Source: Viola odorata
Lineage: Eukaryota > Streptophyta > Magnoliopsida > Malpighiales > Violaceae
DNA length: 64,000 nt
Reading direction: 5' to 3'
Assembly (NCBI GenBank): GCA_963691705.1
Contig: OY829539.1
Location: 7,690,501-7,754,500, forward strand
In this document: positions 47,401 to 60,777 of the stretch, piece after piece
How positions within the stretch are numbered: position 1 is the stretch's first letter
Layout of the letters: the number at the start of each line of letters is the position of its first letter
The notes under the pieces: model-generated
Databases searched by the model: none
Told to the model about the DNA's origin: nothing
Seen by the model: the letters and a program-made list of their open reading frames with translations, nothing else
Program-made: the position numbers and the translations under genes

Positions 47401-50400
47401 CGTGATTCCATCTTTCTCGCAGATCAAGGCCAAGAAGGAGAAATGTGCGAAAAGACATACTTTCTGGGCAATTTCAGAAGAGTTTAAGCTTCAAGACTAG
47501 CGTCGAGACCATAGACACCAATTTCTCCATGTACTAATGTACTCGGATTGATATGCAAACTCTATTTTTGTGCTGTGTTATCTGCATTTTGAGTGACTAA
47601 ACATATAGCCTTGTTTGCGAGCGAGTGAGTAAACACATATCTGGTGAGGGCTGCTCGTGAGTAGGCCTGATGTGGAAAAGTTCTACCTTTGGGGTCGGTA
47701 TCCCAATGCTTTAATGCAGGTGTGCATCTAGGCAGGAAGCGCCTTATCGAGACCTCGGCAATTGACGGGTTTGATCATTCCAGTGCTTTGGTTATTTGTG
47801 TTCATGTTTTGAAACTGTTTTTTATTTTGTGAATGCTCAAGGGCGAGCATTGGGCAGTGTGGGGATATTTGATTACATGTATTTTATGCATGTTTTTCCT
47901 TCCATTCTTACCTCGATTTAGGCCTTGATACTACTAATTCACTCGTGTTTCCATCTCTATCGCAGATCAAGGCCAAGAAGCAGAAATGTGCTAAAAGACA
48001 TACTTTCTGGGCAATTTCAGAAGAGTTTAAGCTTCAAGACTAGCGTCGAGACCATAGACACCAATTTCTCCATGTACTAAGTTACTCGAATTGATATGCA
48101 AACTCTATTTTTGTGCTGTGTTATCTGCATTTTGAGTGACTAAACATATAGCCTTGTTTGCGAGCGAGTGAGTAAACACATATCTGGTGAGGGCTGCTCG
48201 TGACTAGGCCTGATGTGGAAAAGTTCTACCTTTGGGGTCGGTATCCCAATGCTTTAATGCAGGTGTGCATCTAGGCAGGAAGCGCCTTATCGAGACCTCG
48301 GCAATTGACGGGTTTGATCATTCCAGTGCTTTGGTTATTTGTGTTCATGTTTTGGAACTGTTTTTTATTTTGTGAATGCTCAAGGGCGAGCATTGGGCAG
48401 TGTGGGGATATTTAATTTCATGTATTTTGTGCATGTTTTTCCTTCCATTCTTACCTTGATTTAGGCCTTGATACTACTAATTCGCTCGTGTTTCCATCTT
48501 TATCGCAGATCAAGGCCAAGAAGCAGAAATGTGCTAAACGACATACTTTCTGGGCAATTTCAGAAGAGTTTAAGCTTCAAGACTAGCGTCGAGACCATAG
48601 ACACCAATTTCTCCATGTACTAATGTACTCGGATTGATATGCAAACTCTATTTTTGTGCTGTGTTATCTGCTTTTTGACTGACTAAACATATAGCCTTGT
48701 TTGCGAGCGAGTGAGTAAACACATATCTGGTGAGGGCTGCTCGTGACTAGGCCTGATGTGGAAAAGTTCTACCTTTGGGGTCGGTATCCCAATGCTTTAA
48801 TGCAGGTGTGCATCTAGGCAGGAAGCGCCTTATCGAGACCTCGGCAATTGTCGGGTTTGATCATTCCTGCGCTTTGGTTGTTTGTGTTCATGTTTTGGGA
48901 CTGTTTTTTATTTTGTGAATGCTCAAGGGCGAGAATTGGGCAGTGTGGGGATATTTGATTTCATGAATTTTATGCATGTTTTTCCTTCCATTCTTACCTT
49001 GATTTAGGCCTTGATACTACTAATTCGCTCGTGTTTCCATCTTTATCGCAGATCAAGGCCAAGAAGCAGAAATGTGCTAAACGACATACTTTCTGGGCAA
49101 TTTCAGAAGAGTTTAAGCTTCAAGACTAGCGTCGAGACCATAGACACCAATTTCTCCATGTACTAATGTACTCGGATTGATATGCAAACTCTATTTTTGT
49201 GCTGTGTTATCTGCATTTTGAGTGACTAAACATATAGCCTTGTTTGCGAGCGAGTGAGTAAACACATATCTGGTGAGGGCTGCTCGTGACTAGGCCTGAT
49301 GTGGAAAAGTTCTACCTTTGGGGTCGGTATCCCAATGCTTTAATGCAGGTGTGCATCTAGGCAGGAAGCGCCTTATCGAGACCTCGGCAATTGACGGGTT
49401 TGATCATTCCTGTCCTTTGGTTGTTTGTGTTCATGTTTTGGGACTGTTTTTTATTTTGTGAATGCTCAAGGGCGAGCATTGGGCAGTGTGGGGATATTTG
49501 ATTACATGTATTTTATGCATGTTTTTCCTTCCATTCTTACCTCGATTTAGGCCTTGATACTACTAATTCGCTCGTGTTTCCATCTTTCTCGCAGATCAAC
49601 GCCAAGAAGGAGAAATGTGCGAAAAGACATACTTTCTGGGCAATTTCAGAAGAGTTTAAGCTTCAAGACTAGCGTCGAGACCATAGACACCAATTTCTCC
49701 ATGTACTAATGTACTCGGATTGATATGCAAACTCTATTTTTGTGCTGTGTTATCTGCATTTTGAGTGACTAAACATATAGCCTTGTTTGCGAGCGAGTGA
49801 GTAAACACATATCTGGTGAGGGCTGCTCGTGACTAGGCCTGATGTGGAAAAGTTCTACCTTTGGGGTCGGTATCCCAATGCTTTAATGCAGGTGTGCATC
49901 TAGGCAGGAAGCGCCTTATCGAGACCTCGGCAATTGACGGGTTTGATCATTCCAGTGCTTTGGTTGTTTATGTTCATGTTTTGGGACTGTTTTTTATTTT
50001 GTGAATGCTCAAGGGCGAGCATTGGGCAGTGTGGGGATATTTGATTACATGTATTTTATGCATGTTTTTCCTTCCATTCTTACCTCGATTTAGGCTTTGA
50101 TACTACAAATTCGCTCGTGATTCCATCTTTCTCGCAGATCAAGGCCAAGAAGGAGAAATGTGCGAAAAGACATACTTTCTGGGCAATTTCAGAAGAGTTT
50201 AAGCTTCAAGACTAGCGTCGAGACCATAGACACCAATTTCTCCATGTACTAATGTACTCGGATTGATATGCAAACTCTATTTTTGTGCTGTGTTATCTGC
50301 ATTTTGAGTGACTAAACATATAGCCTTGTTTGCGAGCGAGTGAGTAAACACATATCTGGTGAGGGCTGCTCGTGAGTAGGCCTGATGTGGAAAAGTTCTA

Positions 50401-53400
50401 CCTTTGGGGTCGGTATCCCAATGCTTTAATGCAGGTGTGCATCTAGGCAGGAAGCGCCTTATCGAGACCTCGGCAATTGACGGGTTTGATCATTCTAGTG
50501 CTTTGGTTATTTGTGTTCATGTTTTGAAACTGTTTTTTATTTTGTGAATGCTCAAGGGCGAGCATTGGGCAGTGTGGGGATATTTGATTACATGTATTTT
50601 ATGCATGTTTTTCCTTCCATTCTTACCTCGATTTAGGCCTTGATACTACTAATTCACTCGTGTTTCCATCTCTATCGCAGATCAAGGCCAAGAAGCAGAA
50701 ATGTGCTAAAAGACATACTTTCTGGGCAATTTCAGAAGAGTTTAAGCTTCAAGACTAGCGTCGAGACCATAGACACCAATTTCTCCATGTACTAAGTTAC
50801 TCGAATTGATATGCAAACTCTATTTTTGTGCTGTGTTATCTGCATTTTGAGTGACTAAACATATAGCCTTGTTTGCGAGCGAGTGAGTAAACACATATCT
50901 GGTGAGGGCTGCTCGTGACTAGGCCTGATGTGGAAAAGTTCTACCTTTGGGGTCGGTATCCCAATGCTTTAATGCAGGTGTGCATCTAGGCAGGAAGCGC
51001 CTTATCGAGACCTCGGCAATTGACGGGTTTGATCATTCCAGTGCTTTGGTTATTTGTGTTCATGTTTTGGAACTGTTTTTTATTTTGTGAATGCTCAAGG
51101 GCGAGCATTGGGCAGTGTGGGGATATTTAATTTCATGTATTTTGTGCATGTTTTTCCTTCCATTCTTACCTTGATTTAGGCCTTGATACTACTAATTCGC
51201 TCGTGTTTCCATCTTTATCGCAGATCAAGGCCAAGAAGCAGAAATGTGCTAAACGACATACTTTCTGGGCAATTTCAGAAGAGTTTAAGCTTCAAGACTA
51301 GCGTCGAGACCATAGACACCAATTTCTCCATGTACTAATGTACTCGGATTGATATGCAAACTCTATTTTTGTGCTGTGTTATCTGCTTTTTGACTGACTA
51401 AACATATAGCCTTGTTTGCGAGCGAGTGAGTAAACACATATCTGGTGAGGGCTGCTCGTGAGTAGGCCTGATGTGGAAAAGTTCTACCTTTGGGGTCGGT
51501 ATCCCAATGCTTTAATGCAGGTGTGCATCTAGGCAGGAAGCGCCTTATCGAGACCTCGGCAATTGTCGGGTTTGATCATTCCTGCGCTTTGGTTGTTTGT
51601 GTTCATGTTTTGGGACTGTTTTTTATTTTGTGAATGCTCAAGGGCGAGAATTGGGCAGTGTGGGGATATTTGATTTCATGAATTTTATGCATGTTTTTCC
51701 TTCCATTCTTACCTTGATTTAGGCCTTGATACTACTAATTCGCTCGTGTTTCCATCTTTATCGCAGATCAAGGCCAAGAAGCAGAAATGTGCTAAACGAC
51801 ATACTTTCTGGGCAATTTCAGAAGAGTTTAAGCTTCAAGACTAGCGTCGAGACCATAGACACCAATTTCTCCATGTACTAATGTACTCGGATTGATATGC
51901 AAACTCTATTTTTGTGCTGTGTTATCTGCATTTTGAGTGACTAAACATATAGCCTTGTTTGCGAGCGAGTGAGTAAACACATATCTGGTGAGGGCTGCTC
52001 GTGACTAGGCCTGATGTGGAAAAGTTCTACCTTTGGGGTCGGTATCCCAATGCTTTAATGCAGGTGTGCATCTAGGCAGGAAGCGCCTTATCGAGACCTC
52101 GGCAATTGACGGGTTTGATCATTCCTGTCCTTTGGTTGTTTGTGTTCATGTTTTGGGACTGTTTTTTATTTTGTGAATGCTCAAGGGCGAGCATTAGGCA
52201 GTGTGGGGATATTTGATTACATGTATTTTATGCATGTTTTTCCTTCCATTCTTACCTCGATTTAGGCCTTGATACTACTAATTCGCTCGTGTTTCCATCT
52301 TTCTCGCAGATCAACGCCAAGAAGGAGAAATGTGCGAAAAGACATACTTTCTGGGCAATTTCAGAAGAGTTTAAGCTTCAAGACTAGCGTCGAGACCATA
52401 GACACCAATTTCTCCATGTACTAATGTACTCGGATTGATATGCAAACTCTATTTTTGTGCTGTGTTATCTGCATTTTGAGTGACTAAACATATAGCCTTG
52501 TTTGCGAGCGAGTGAGTAAACACATATCTGGTGAGGGCTGCTCGTGACTAGGCCTGATGTGGAAAAGTTCTACCTTTGGGGTCGGTATCCCAATGCTTTA
52601 ATGCAGGTGTGCATCTAGGCAGGAAGCGCCTTATCGAGACCTCGGCAATTGACGGGTTTGATCATTCCAGTGCTTTGGTTGTTTATGTTCATGTTTTGGG
52701 ACTGTTTTTTATTTTGTGAATGCTCAAGGGCGAGCATTGGGCAGTGTGGGGATATTTGATTACATGTATTTTATGCATGTTTTTCCTTCCATTCTTACCT
52801 CGATTTAGGCTTTGATACTACAAATTCGCTCGTGATTCCATCTTTCTCGCAGATCAAGGCCAAGAAGGAGAAATGTGCGAAAAGACATACTTTCTGGGCA
52901 ATTTCAGAAGAGTTTAAGCTTCAAGACTAGCGTCGAGACCATAGACACCAATTTCTCCATGTACTAATGTACTCGGATTGATATGCAAACTCTATTTTTG
53001 TGCTGTGTTATCTGCATTTTGAGTGACTAAACATATAGCCTTGTTTGCGAGCGAGTGAGTAAACACATATCTGGTGAGGGCTGCTCGTGAGTAGGCCTGA
53101 TGTGGAAAAGTTCTACCTTTGGGGTCGGTATCCCAATGCTTTAATGCAGGTGTGCATCTAGGCAGGAAGCGCCTTATCGAGACCTCGGCAATTGACGGGT
53201 TTGATCATTCCAGTGCTTTGGTTATTTGTGTTCATGTTTTGAAACTGTTTTTTATTTTGTGAATGCTCAAGGGCGAGCATTGGGCAGTGTGGGGATATTT
53301 GATTACATGTATTTTATGCATGTTTTTCCTTCCATTCTTACCTCGATTTAGGCCTTGATACTACTAATTCACTCGTGTTTCCATCTCTATCGCAGATCAA

Positions 53401-56400
53401 GGCCAAGAAGCAGAAATGTGCTAAAAGACATACTTTCTGGGCAATTTCAGAAGAGTTTAAGCTTCAAGACTAGCGTCGAGACCATAGACACCAATTTCTC
53501 CATGTACTAAGTTACTCGAATTGATATGCAAACTCTATTTTTGTGCTGTGTTATCTGCATTTTGAGTGACTAAACATATAGCCTTGTTTGCGAGCGAGTG
53601 AGTAAACACATATCTGGTGAGGGCTGCTCGTGACTAGGCCTGATGTGGAAAAGTTCTACCTTTGGGGTCGGTATCCCAATGCTTTAATGCAGGTGTGCAT
53701 CTAGGCAGGAAGCGCCTTATCGAGACCTCGGCAATTGACGGGTTTGATCATTCCAGTGCTTTGGTTATTTGTGTTCATGTTTTGGAACTGTTTTTTATTT
53801 TGTGAATGCTCAAGGGCGAGCATTGGGCAGTGTGGGGATATTTAATTTCATGTATTTTGTGCATGTTTTTCCTTCCATTCTTACCTTGATTTAGGCCTTG
53901 ATACTACTAATTCGCTCGTGTTTCCATCTTTATCGCAGATCAAGGCCAAGAAGCAGAAATGTGCTAAACGACATACTTTCTGGGCAATTTCAGAAGAGTT
54001 TAAGCTTCAAGACTAGCGTCGAGACCATAGACACCAATTTCTCCATGTACTAATGTACTCGGATTGATATGCAAACTCTATTTTTGTGCTGTGTTATCTG
54101 CTTTTTGACTGACTAAACATATAGCCTTGTTTGCGAGCGAGTGAGTAAACACATATCTGGTGAGGGCTGCTCGTGACTAGGCCTGATGTGGAAAAGTTCT
54201 ACCTTTGGGGTCGGTATCCCAATGCTTTAATGCAGGTGTGCATCTAGGCAGGAAGCGCCTTATCGAGACCTCGGCAATTGTCGGGTTTGATCATTCCTGC
54301 GCTTTGGTTGTTTGTGTTCATGTTTTGGGACTGTTTTTTATTTTGTGAATGCTCAAGGGCGAGAATTGGGCAGTGTGGGGATATTTGATTTCATGAATTT
54401 TATGCATGTTTTTCCTTCCATTCTTACCTTGATTTAGGCCTTGATACTACTAATTCGCTCGTGTTTCCATCTTTATCGCAGATCAAGGCCAAGAAGCAGA
54501 AATGTGCTAAACGACATACTTTCTGGGCAATTTCAGAAGAGTTTAAGCTTCAAGACTAGCGTCGAGACCATAGACACCAATTTCTCCATGTACTAATGTA
54601 CTCGGATTGATATGCAAACTCTATTTTTGTGCTGTGTTATCTGCATTTTGAGTGACTAAACATATAGCCTTGTTTGCGAGCGAGTGAGTAAACACATATC
54701 TGGTGAGGGCTGCTCGTGACTAGGCCTGATGTGGAAAAGTTCTACCTTTGGGGTCGGTATCCCAATGCTTTAATGCAGGTGTGCATCTAGGCAGGAAGCG
54801 CCTTATCGAGACCTCGGCAATTGACGGGTTTGATCATTCCTGTCCTTTGGTTGTTTGTGTTCATGTTTTGGGACTGTTTTTTATTTTGTGAATGCTCAAG
54901 GGCGAGCATTGGGCAGTGTGGGGATATTTGATTACATGTATTTTATGCATGTTTTTCCTTCCATTCTTACCTCGATTTAGGCCTTGATACTACTAATTCG
55001 CTCGTGTTTCCATCTTTCTCGCAGATCAACGCCAAGAAGGAGAAATGTGCGAAAAGACATACTTTCTGGGCAATTTCAGAAGAGTTTAAGCTTCAAGACT
55101 AGCGTCGAGACCATAGACACCAATTTCTCCATGTACTAATGTACTCGGATTGATATGCAAACTCTATTTTTGTGCTGTGTTATCTGCATTTTGAGTGACT
55201 AAACATATAGCCTTGTTTGCGAGCGAGTGAGTAAACACATATCTGGTGAGGGCTGCTCGTGACTAGGCCTGATGTGGAAAAGTTCTACCTTTGGGGTCGG
55301 TATCCCAATGCTTTAATGCAGGTGTGCATCTAGGCAGGAAGCGCCTTATCGAGACCTCGGCAATTGACGGGTTTGATCATTCCAGTGCTTTGGTTGTTTA
55401 TGTTCATGTTTTGGGACTGTTTTTTATTTTGTGAATGCTCAAGGGCGAGCATTGGGCAGTGTGGGGATATTTGATTACATGTATTTTATGCATGTTTTTC
55501 CTTCCATTCTTACCTCGATTTAGGCTTTGATACTACAAATTCGCTCGTGATTCCATCTTTCTCGCAGATCAAGGCCAAGAAGGAGAAATGTGCGAAAAGA
55601 CATACTTTCTGGGCAATTTCAGAAGAGTTTAAGCTTCAAGACTAGCGTCGAGACCATAGACACCAATTTCTCCATGTACTAATGTACTCGGATTGATATG
55701 CAAACTCTATTTTTGTGCTGTGTTATCTGCATTTTGAGTGACTAAACATATAGCCTTGTTTGCGAGCGAGTGAGTAAACACATATCTGGTGAGGGCTGCT
55801 CGTGAGTAGGCCTGATGTGGAAAAGTTCTACCTTTGGGGTCGGTATCCCAATGCTTTAATGCAGGTGTGCATCTAGGCAGGAAGCGCCTTATCGAGACCT
55901 CGGCAATTGACGGGTTTGATCATTCTAGTGCTTTGGTTATTTGTGTTCATGTTTTGGGACTGTTTTTTATTTTGTGAATGCTCAAGGGCGAGCATTGGGC
56001 AGTGTGGGGATATTTGATTACATGTATTTTATGCATGTTTTTCCTTCCATTCTTACCTCGATTTAGGCCTTGATACTACTAATTCACTCGTGTTTCCATC
56101 TCTATCGCAGATCAAGGCCAAGAAGCAGAAATGTGCTAAAAGACATACTTTCTGGGCAATTTCAGAAGAGTTTAAGCTTCAAGACTAGCGTCGAGACCAT
56201 AGACACCAATTTCTCCATGTACTAAGTTACTCGAATTGATATGCAAACTCTATTTTTGTGCTGTGTTATCTGCATTTTGAGTGACTAAACATATAGCCTT
56301 GTTTGCGAGCGAGTGAGTAAACACATATCTGGTGAGGGCTGCTCGTGACTAGGCCTGATGTGGAAAAGTTCTACCTTTGGGGTCGGTATCCCAATGCTTT

Positions 56401-59400
56401 AATGCAGGTGTGCATCTAGGCAGGAAGCGCCTTATCGAGACCTCGGCAATTGACGGGTTTGATCATTCCAGTGCTTTGGTTGTTTATGTTCATGTTTTGG
56501 GACTGTTTTTTATTTTGTGAATGCTCAAGGGCGAGCATTGGGCAGTGTGCGGATATTTGATTACATGTATTTTATGCATGTTTTTCCTTCCATTCTTACC
56601 TCGATTTAGGCCTTGATACTACTAATTCGCTCGTGTTTCCATCTTTCTCGCAGATCAAGGCCAAGAAGGAGAAATGTGCGAAAAGACATACTTTCTGGGC
56701 AATTTCAGAAGAGTTTAAGCTTCAAGACTAGCGTCGAGACCATAGACACTAATTTCTCCATGTACTAATGTACTCGGATTGATATGCAAACTCTATTTTT
56801 GTGCTGTGTTATCTGCATTTTGAGTGACTAAACATATAGCCTTGTTTGCGAGCGAGTGAGTAAACACATATCTGGTGAGGGCTGCTCGTGACTAGGCCTG
56901 ATGTGGAAAAGTTCTACCTTTGGGGTCGGTATCCCAATGCTTTAATGCAGGTGTGCATCTAGGGAGGAAGCGCCTTATCGAGACCTCCGCAATTGACGGG
57001 TTTGATCATTCCAGTGATTCGGTTGTTTGTGTTCATGTTTTGGGACTGTTTTTTATTTTGTGAATGCTCAAGGGCGAGCATTGGGCAGTGTGGGGATATT
57101 TGATTACATGTATTTTATGCATGTTTTTCCTTCCATTCTTACCTCGATTTAGGCCTTGATACTACAAATTCGCTCGTGTTTCCATCTTTATCGCAGATCA
57201 AGGCCAAGAAGCAGAAATGTGCTAAACGACATACTTTCTAGGCAATTTCAGAAGAGTTTAATCTTCAAGACTAGCGTCGAGACCATAGACACCAATTTCT
57301 CCATGTACTAATGTACTCGAATTGATATGCAAACTCTATTTTTGTGCTGTGTTATCTGCATTTTGAGTGACTAAACATATAGCCTTGTTTGCGAGCGAGT
57401 GAGTAAACACATATCTGGTGAGGGCTGCTCGTGACTAGGCCTGATGTGGAAACGTTCTACCTTTGGGGTCGGTATCCCAATGCTTTAATGCAGGTGTGCA
57501 TCTAGGCAGGAAGCGCCTTATCGAGACCTCAGCAATTGACGGGTTTGATCATTCCAGTGCTTTGGTTGTTTGTGTTCATGTTTTGGGACTGTTTTTTATT
57601 TTGTGAATGCTCAAGGGCGAGCATTGGGCAGTGTGGGGATATTTGATTACATGTATTTTATGCATGTTTTTCCTTCCATTCTTACCTCGATTTAGGCCTT
57701 GATACTACTAATTCGCTCGTGTTTCCATCTTTCTCGCAGATCAACGCCAAGAAGGAGAAATGTGCGAAAAGACATACTTTCTGGGCAATTTCAGAAGAGT
57801 TTAAGCTTCAAGACTAGCGTCGAGACCATAGACACCAATTTCTCCATGTACTAATGTACTCGGATTGATATGCAAACTCTATTTTTGTGCTGTGTTATCT
57901 GCATTTTGAGTGACTAAACATATAGCCTTGTTTGCGAGCGAGTGAGTAAACACATATCTGGTGAGGGCTGCTCGTGAGTAGGCCTGATGTGGAAAAGTTC
58001 TACCTTTGGGGTCGGTATCCCAATGCTTTAATGCAGGTGTGCATCTAGGCAGGAAGCGCCTTATCGAGACCTCGGCAATTGACGGGTTTGATCATTCCAG
58101 TGCTTTGGTTGTTTATGTTCATGTTTTGGGACTGTTTTTTATTTTGTGAATGCTCAAGGGCGAGCATTGGGCAGTGTGGGGATATTTGATTACATGTATT
58201 TTATGCATGTTTTTCCTTCCATTCTTACCTCGATTTAGGCTTTGATACTACAAATTCGCTCGTGATTCCATCTTTCTCGCAGATCAAGGCCAAGAAGGAG
58301 AAATGTGCGAAAAGACATACTTTCTGGGCAATTTCAGAAGAGTTTAAGCTTCAAGACTAGCGTCGAGACCATAGACACCAATTTCTCCATGTACTAATGT
58401 ACTCGGATTGATATGCAAACTCTATTTTTGTGCTGTGTTATCTGCATTTTGAGTGACTAAACATATAGCCTTGTTTGCGAGCGAGTGAGTAAACACATAT
58501 CTGGTGAGGGCTGCTCGTGAGTAGGCCTGATGTGGAAAAGTTCTACCTTTGGGGTCGGTATCCCAATGCTTTAATGCAGGTGTGCATCTAGGCAGGAAGC
58601 GCCTTATCGAGACCTCGGCAATTGACGGGTTTGATCATTCCAGTGCTTTGGTTATTTGTGTTCATGTTTTGAAACTGTTTTTTATTTTGTGAATGCTCAA
58701 GGGCGAGCATTGGGCAGTGTGGGGATATTTGATTACATGTATTTTATGCATGTTTTTCCTTCCATTCTTACCTCGATTTAGGCCTTGATACTACTAATTC
58801 ACTCGTGTTTCCATCTCTATCGCAGATCAAGGCCAAGAAGCAGAAATGTGCTAAAAGACATACTTTCTGGGCAATTTCAGAAGAGTTTAAGCTTCAAGAC
58901 TAGCGTCGAGACCATAGACACCAATTTCTCCATGTACTAAGTTACTCGAATTGATATGCAAACTCTATTTTTGTGCTGTGTTATCTGCATTTTGAGTGAC
59001 TAAACATATAGCCTTGTTTGCGAGCGAGTGAGTAAACACATATCTGGTGAGGGCTGCTCGTGACTAGGCCTGATGTGGAAAAGTTCTACCTTTGGGGTCG
59101 GTATCCCAATGCTTTAATGCAGGTGTGCATCTAGGCAGGAAGCGCCTTATCGAGACCTCGGCAATTGACGGGTTTGATCATTCCAGTGCTTTGGTTATTT
59201 GTGTTCATGTTTTGGAACTGTTTTTTATTTTGTGAATGCTCAAGGGCGAGCATTGGGCAGTGTGGGGATATTTAATTTCATGTATTTTGTGCATGTTTTT
59301 CCTTCCATTCTTACCTTGATTTAGGCCTTGATACTACTAATTCGCTCGTGTTTCCATCTTTATCGCAGATCAAGGCCAAGAAGCAGAAATGTGCTAAACG

Positions 59401-60777
59401 ACATACTTTCTGGGCAATTTCAGAAGAGTTTAAGCTTCAAGACTAGCGTCGAGACCATAGACACCAATTTCTCCATGTACTAATGTACTCGGATTGATAT
59501 GCAAACTCTATTTTTGTGCTGTGTTATCTGCTTTTTGACTGACTAAACATATAGCCTTGTTTGCGAGCGAGTGAGTAAACACATATCTGGTGAGGGCTGC
59601 TCGTGACTAGGCCTGATGTGGAAAAGTTCTACCTTTGGGGTCGGTATCCCAATGCTTTAATGCAGGTGTGCATCTAGGCAGGAAGCGCCTTATCGAGACC
59701 TCGGCAATTGTCGGGTTTGATCATTCCTGCGCTTTGGTTGTTTGTGTTCATGTTTTGGGACTGTTTTTTATTTTGTGAATGCTCAAGGGCGAGAATTGGG
59801 CAGTGTGGGGATATTTGATTTCATGAATTTTATGCATGTTTTTCCTTCCATTCTTACCTTGATTTAGGCCTTGATACTACTAATTCGCTCGTGTTTCCAT
59901 CTTTATCGCAGATCAAGGCCAAGAAGCAGAAATGTGCTAAACGACATACTTTCTGGGCAATTTCAGAAGAGTTTAAGCTTCAAGACTAGCGTCGAGACCA
60001 TAGACACCAATTTCTCCATGTACTAATGTACTCGGATTGATATGCAAACTCTATTTTTGTGCTGTGTTATCTGCATTTTGAGTGACTAAACATATAGCCT
60101 TGTTTGCGAGCGAGTGAGTAAACACATATCTGGTGAGGGCTGCTCGTGACTAGGCCTGATGTGGAAAAGTTCTACCTTTGGGGTCGGTATCCCAATGCTT
60201 TAATGCAGGTGTGCATCTAGGCAGGAAGCGCCTTATCGAGACCTCGGCAATTGACAGGTTTGATCATTCCTGTCCTTTGGTTGTTTGTGTTCATGTTTTG
60301 GGACTGTTTTTTATTTTGTGAATGCTCAAGGGCGAGCATTGGGCAGTGTGGGGATATTTGATTACATGTATTTTATGCATGTTTTTCCTTCCATTCTTAC
60401 CTCGATTTAGGCCTTGATACTACTAATTCGCTCGTGTTTCCATCTTTCTCGCAGATCAACGCCAAGAAGGAGAAATGTGCGAAAAGACATACTTTCTGGG
60501 CAATTTCAGAAGAGTTTAAGCTTCAAGACTAGCGTCGAGACCATAGACACCAATTTCTCCATGTACTAATGTACTCGGATTGATATGCAAACTCTATTTT
60601 TGTGCTGTGTTATCTGCATTTTGAGTGACTAAACATATAGCCTTGTTTGCGAGCGAGTGAGTAAACACATATCTGGTGAGGGCTGCTCGTGACTAGGCCT
60701 GATGTGGAAAAGTTCTACCTTTGGGGTCGGTATCCCAATGCTTTAATGCAGGTGTGCATCTAGGCAGGAAGCGCCTT
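44488..60777 (+). repeat. Pentameric higher-order repeat, F-B'-C'-D-E, 2715 bp
   Basis: Complete units start at 44488, 47203, 49918, 52633 and 58063. The unit starting at 55348 keeps the F copy and the 2715-bp register, but its other four monomers are different. Units are nearly identical; rare differences include GTGAGTAGG at about 51466 in a C' copy (otherwise an F marker) and CATTAGGC at 52193. Shorter relatives with four monomers (F, B', hybrid, E) occur at 42316-44487 and 60778-62949. Confidence 0.88.
55891..58062 (+). repeat. Non-standard four-monomer patch in the pentamer array
   Basis: The copies at 55891, 56434, 56977 and 57520 stand where B' C' D E are expected. The second and third carry many private changes, including GTGTGCGGAT, ACACTAATTT, AGGGAGGAAG, CCTCCGCAATT, GTGATTCGG, TTTCTAGGC and TTTAATCTTC. 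The patch keeps the 543-bp register exactly. Confidence 0.75.
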
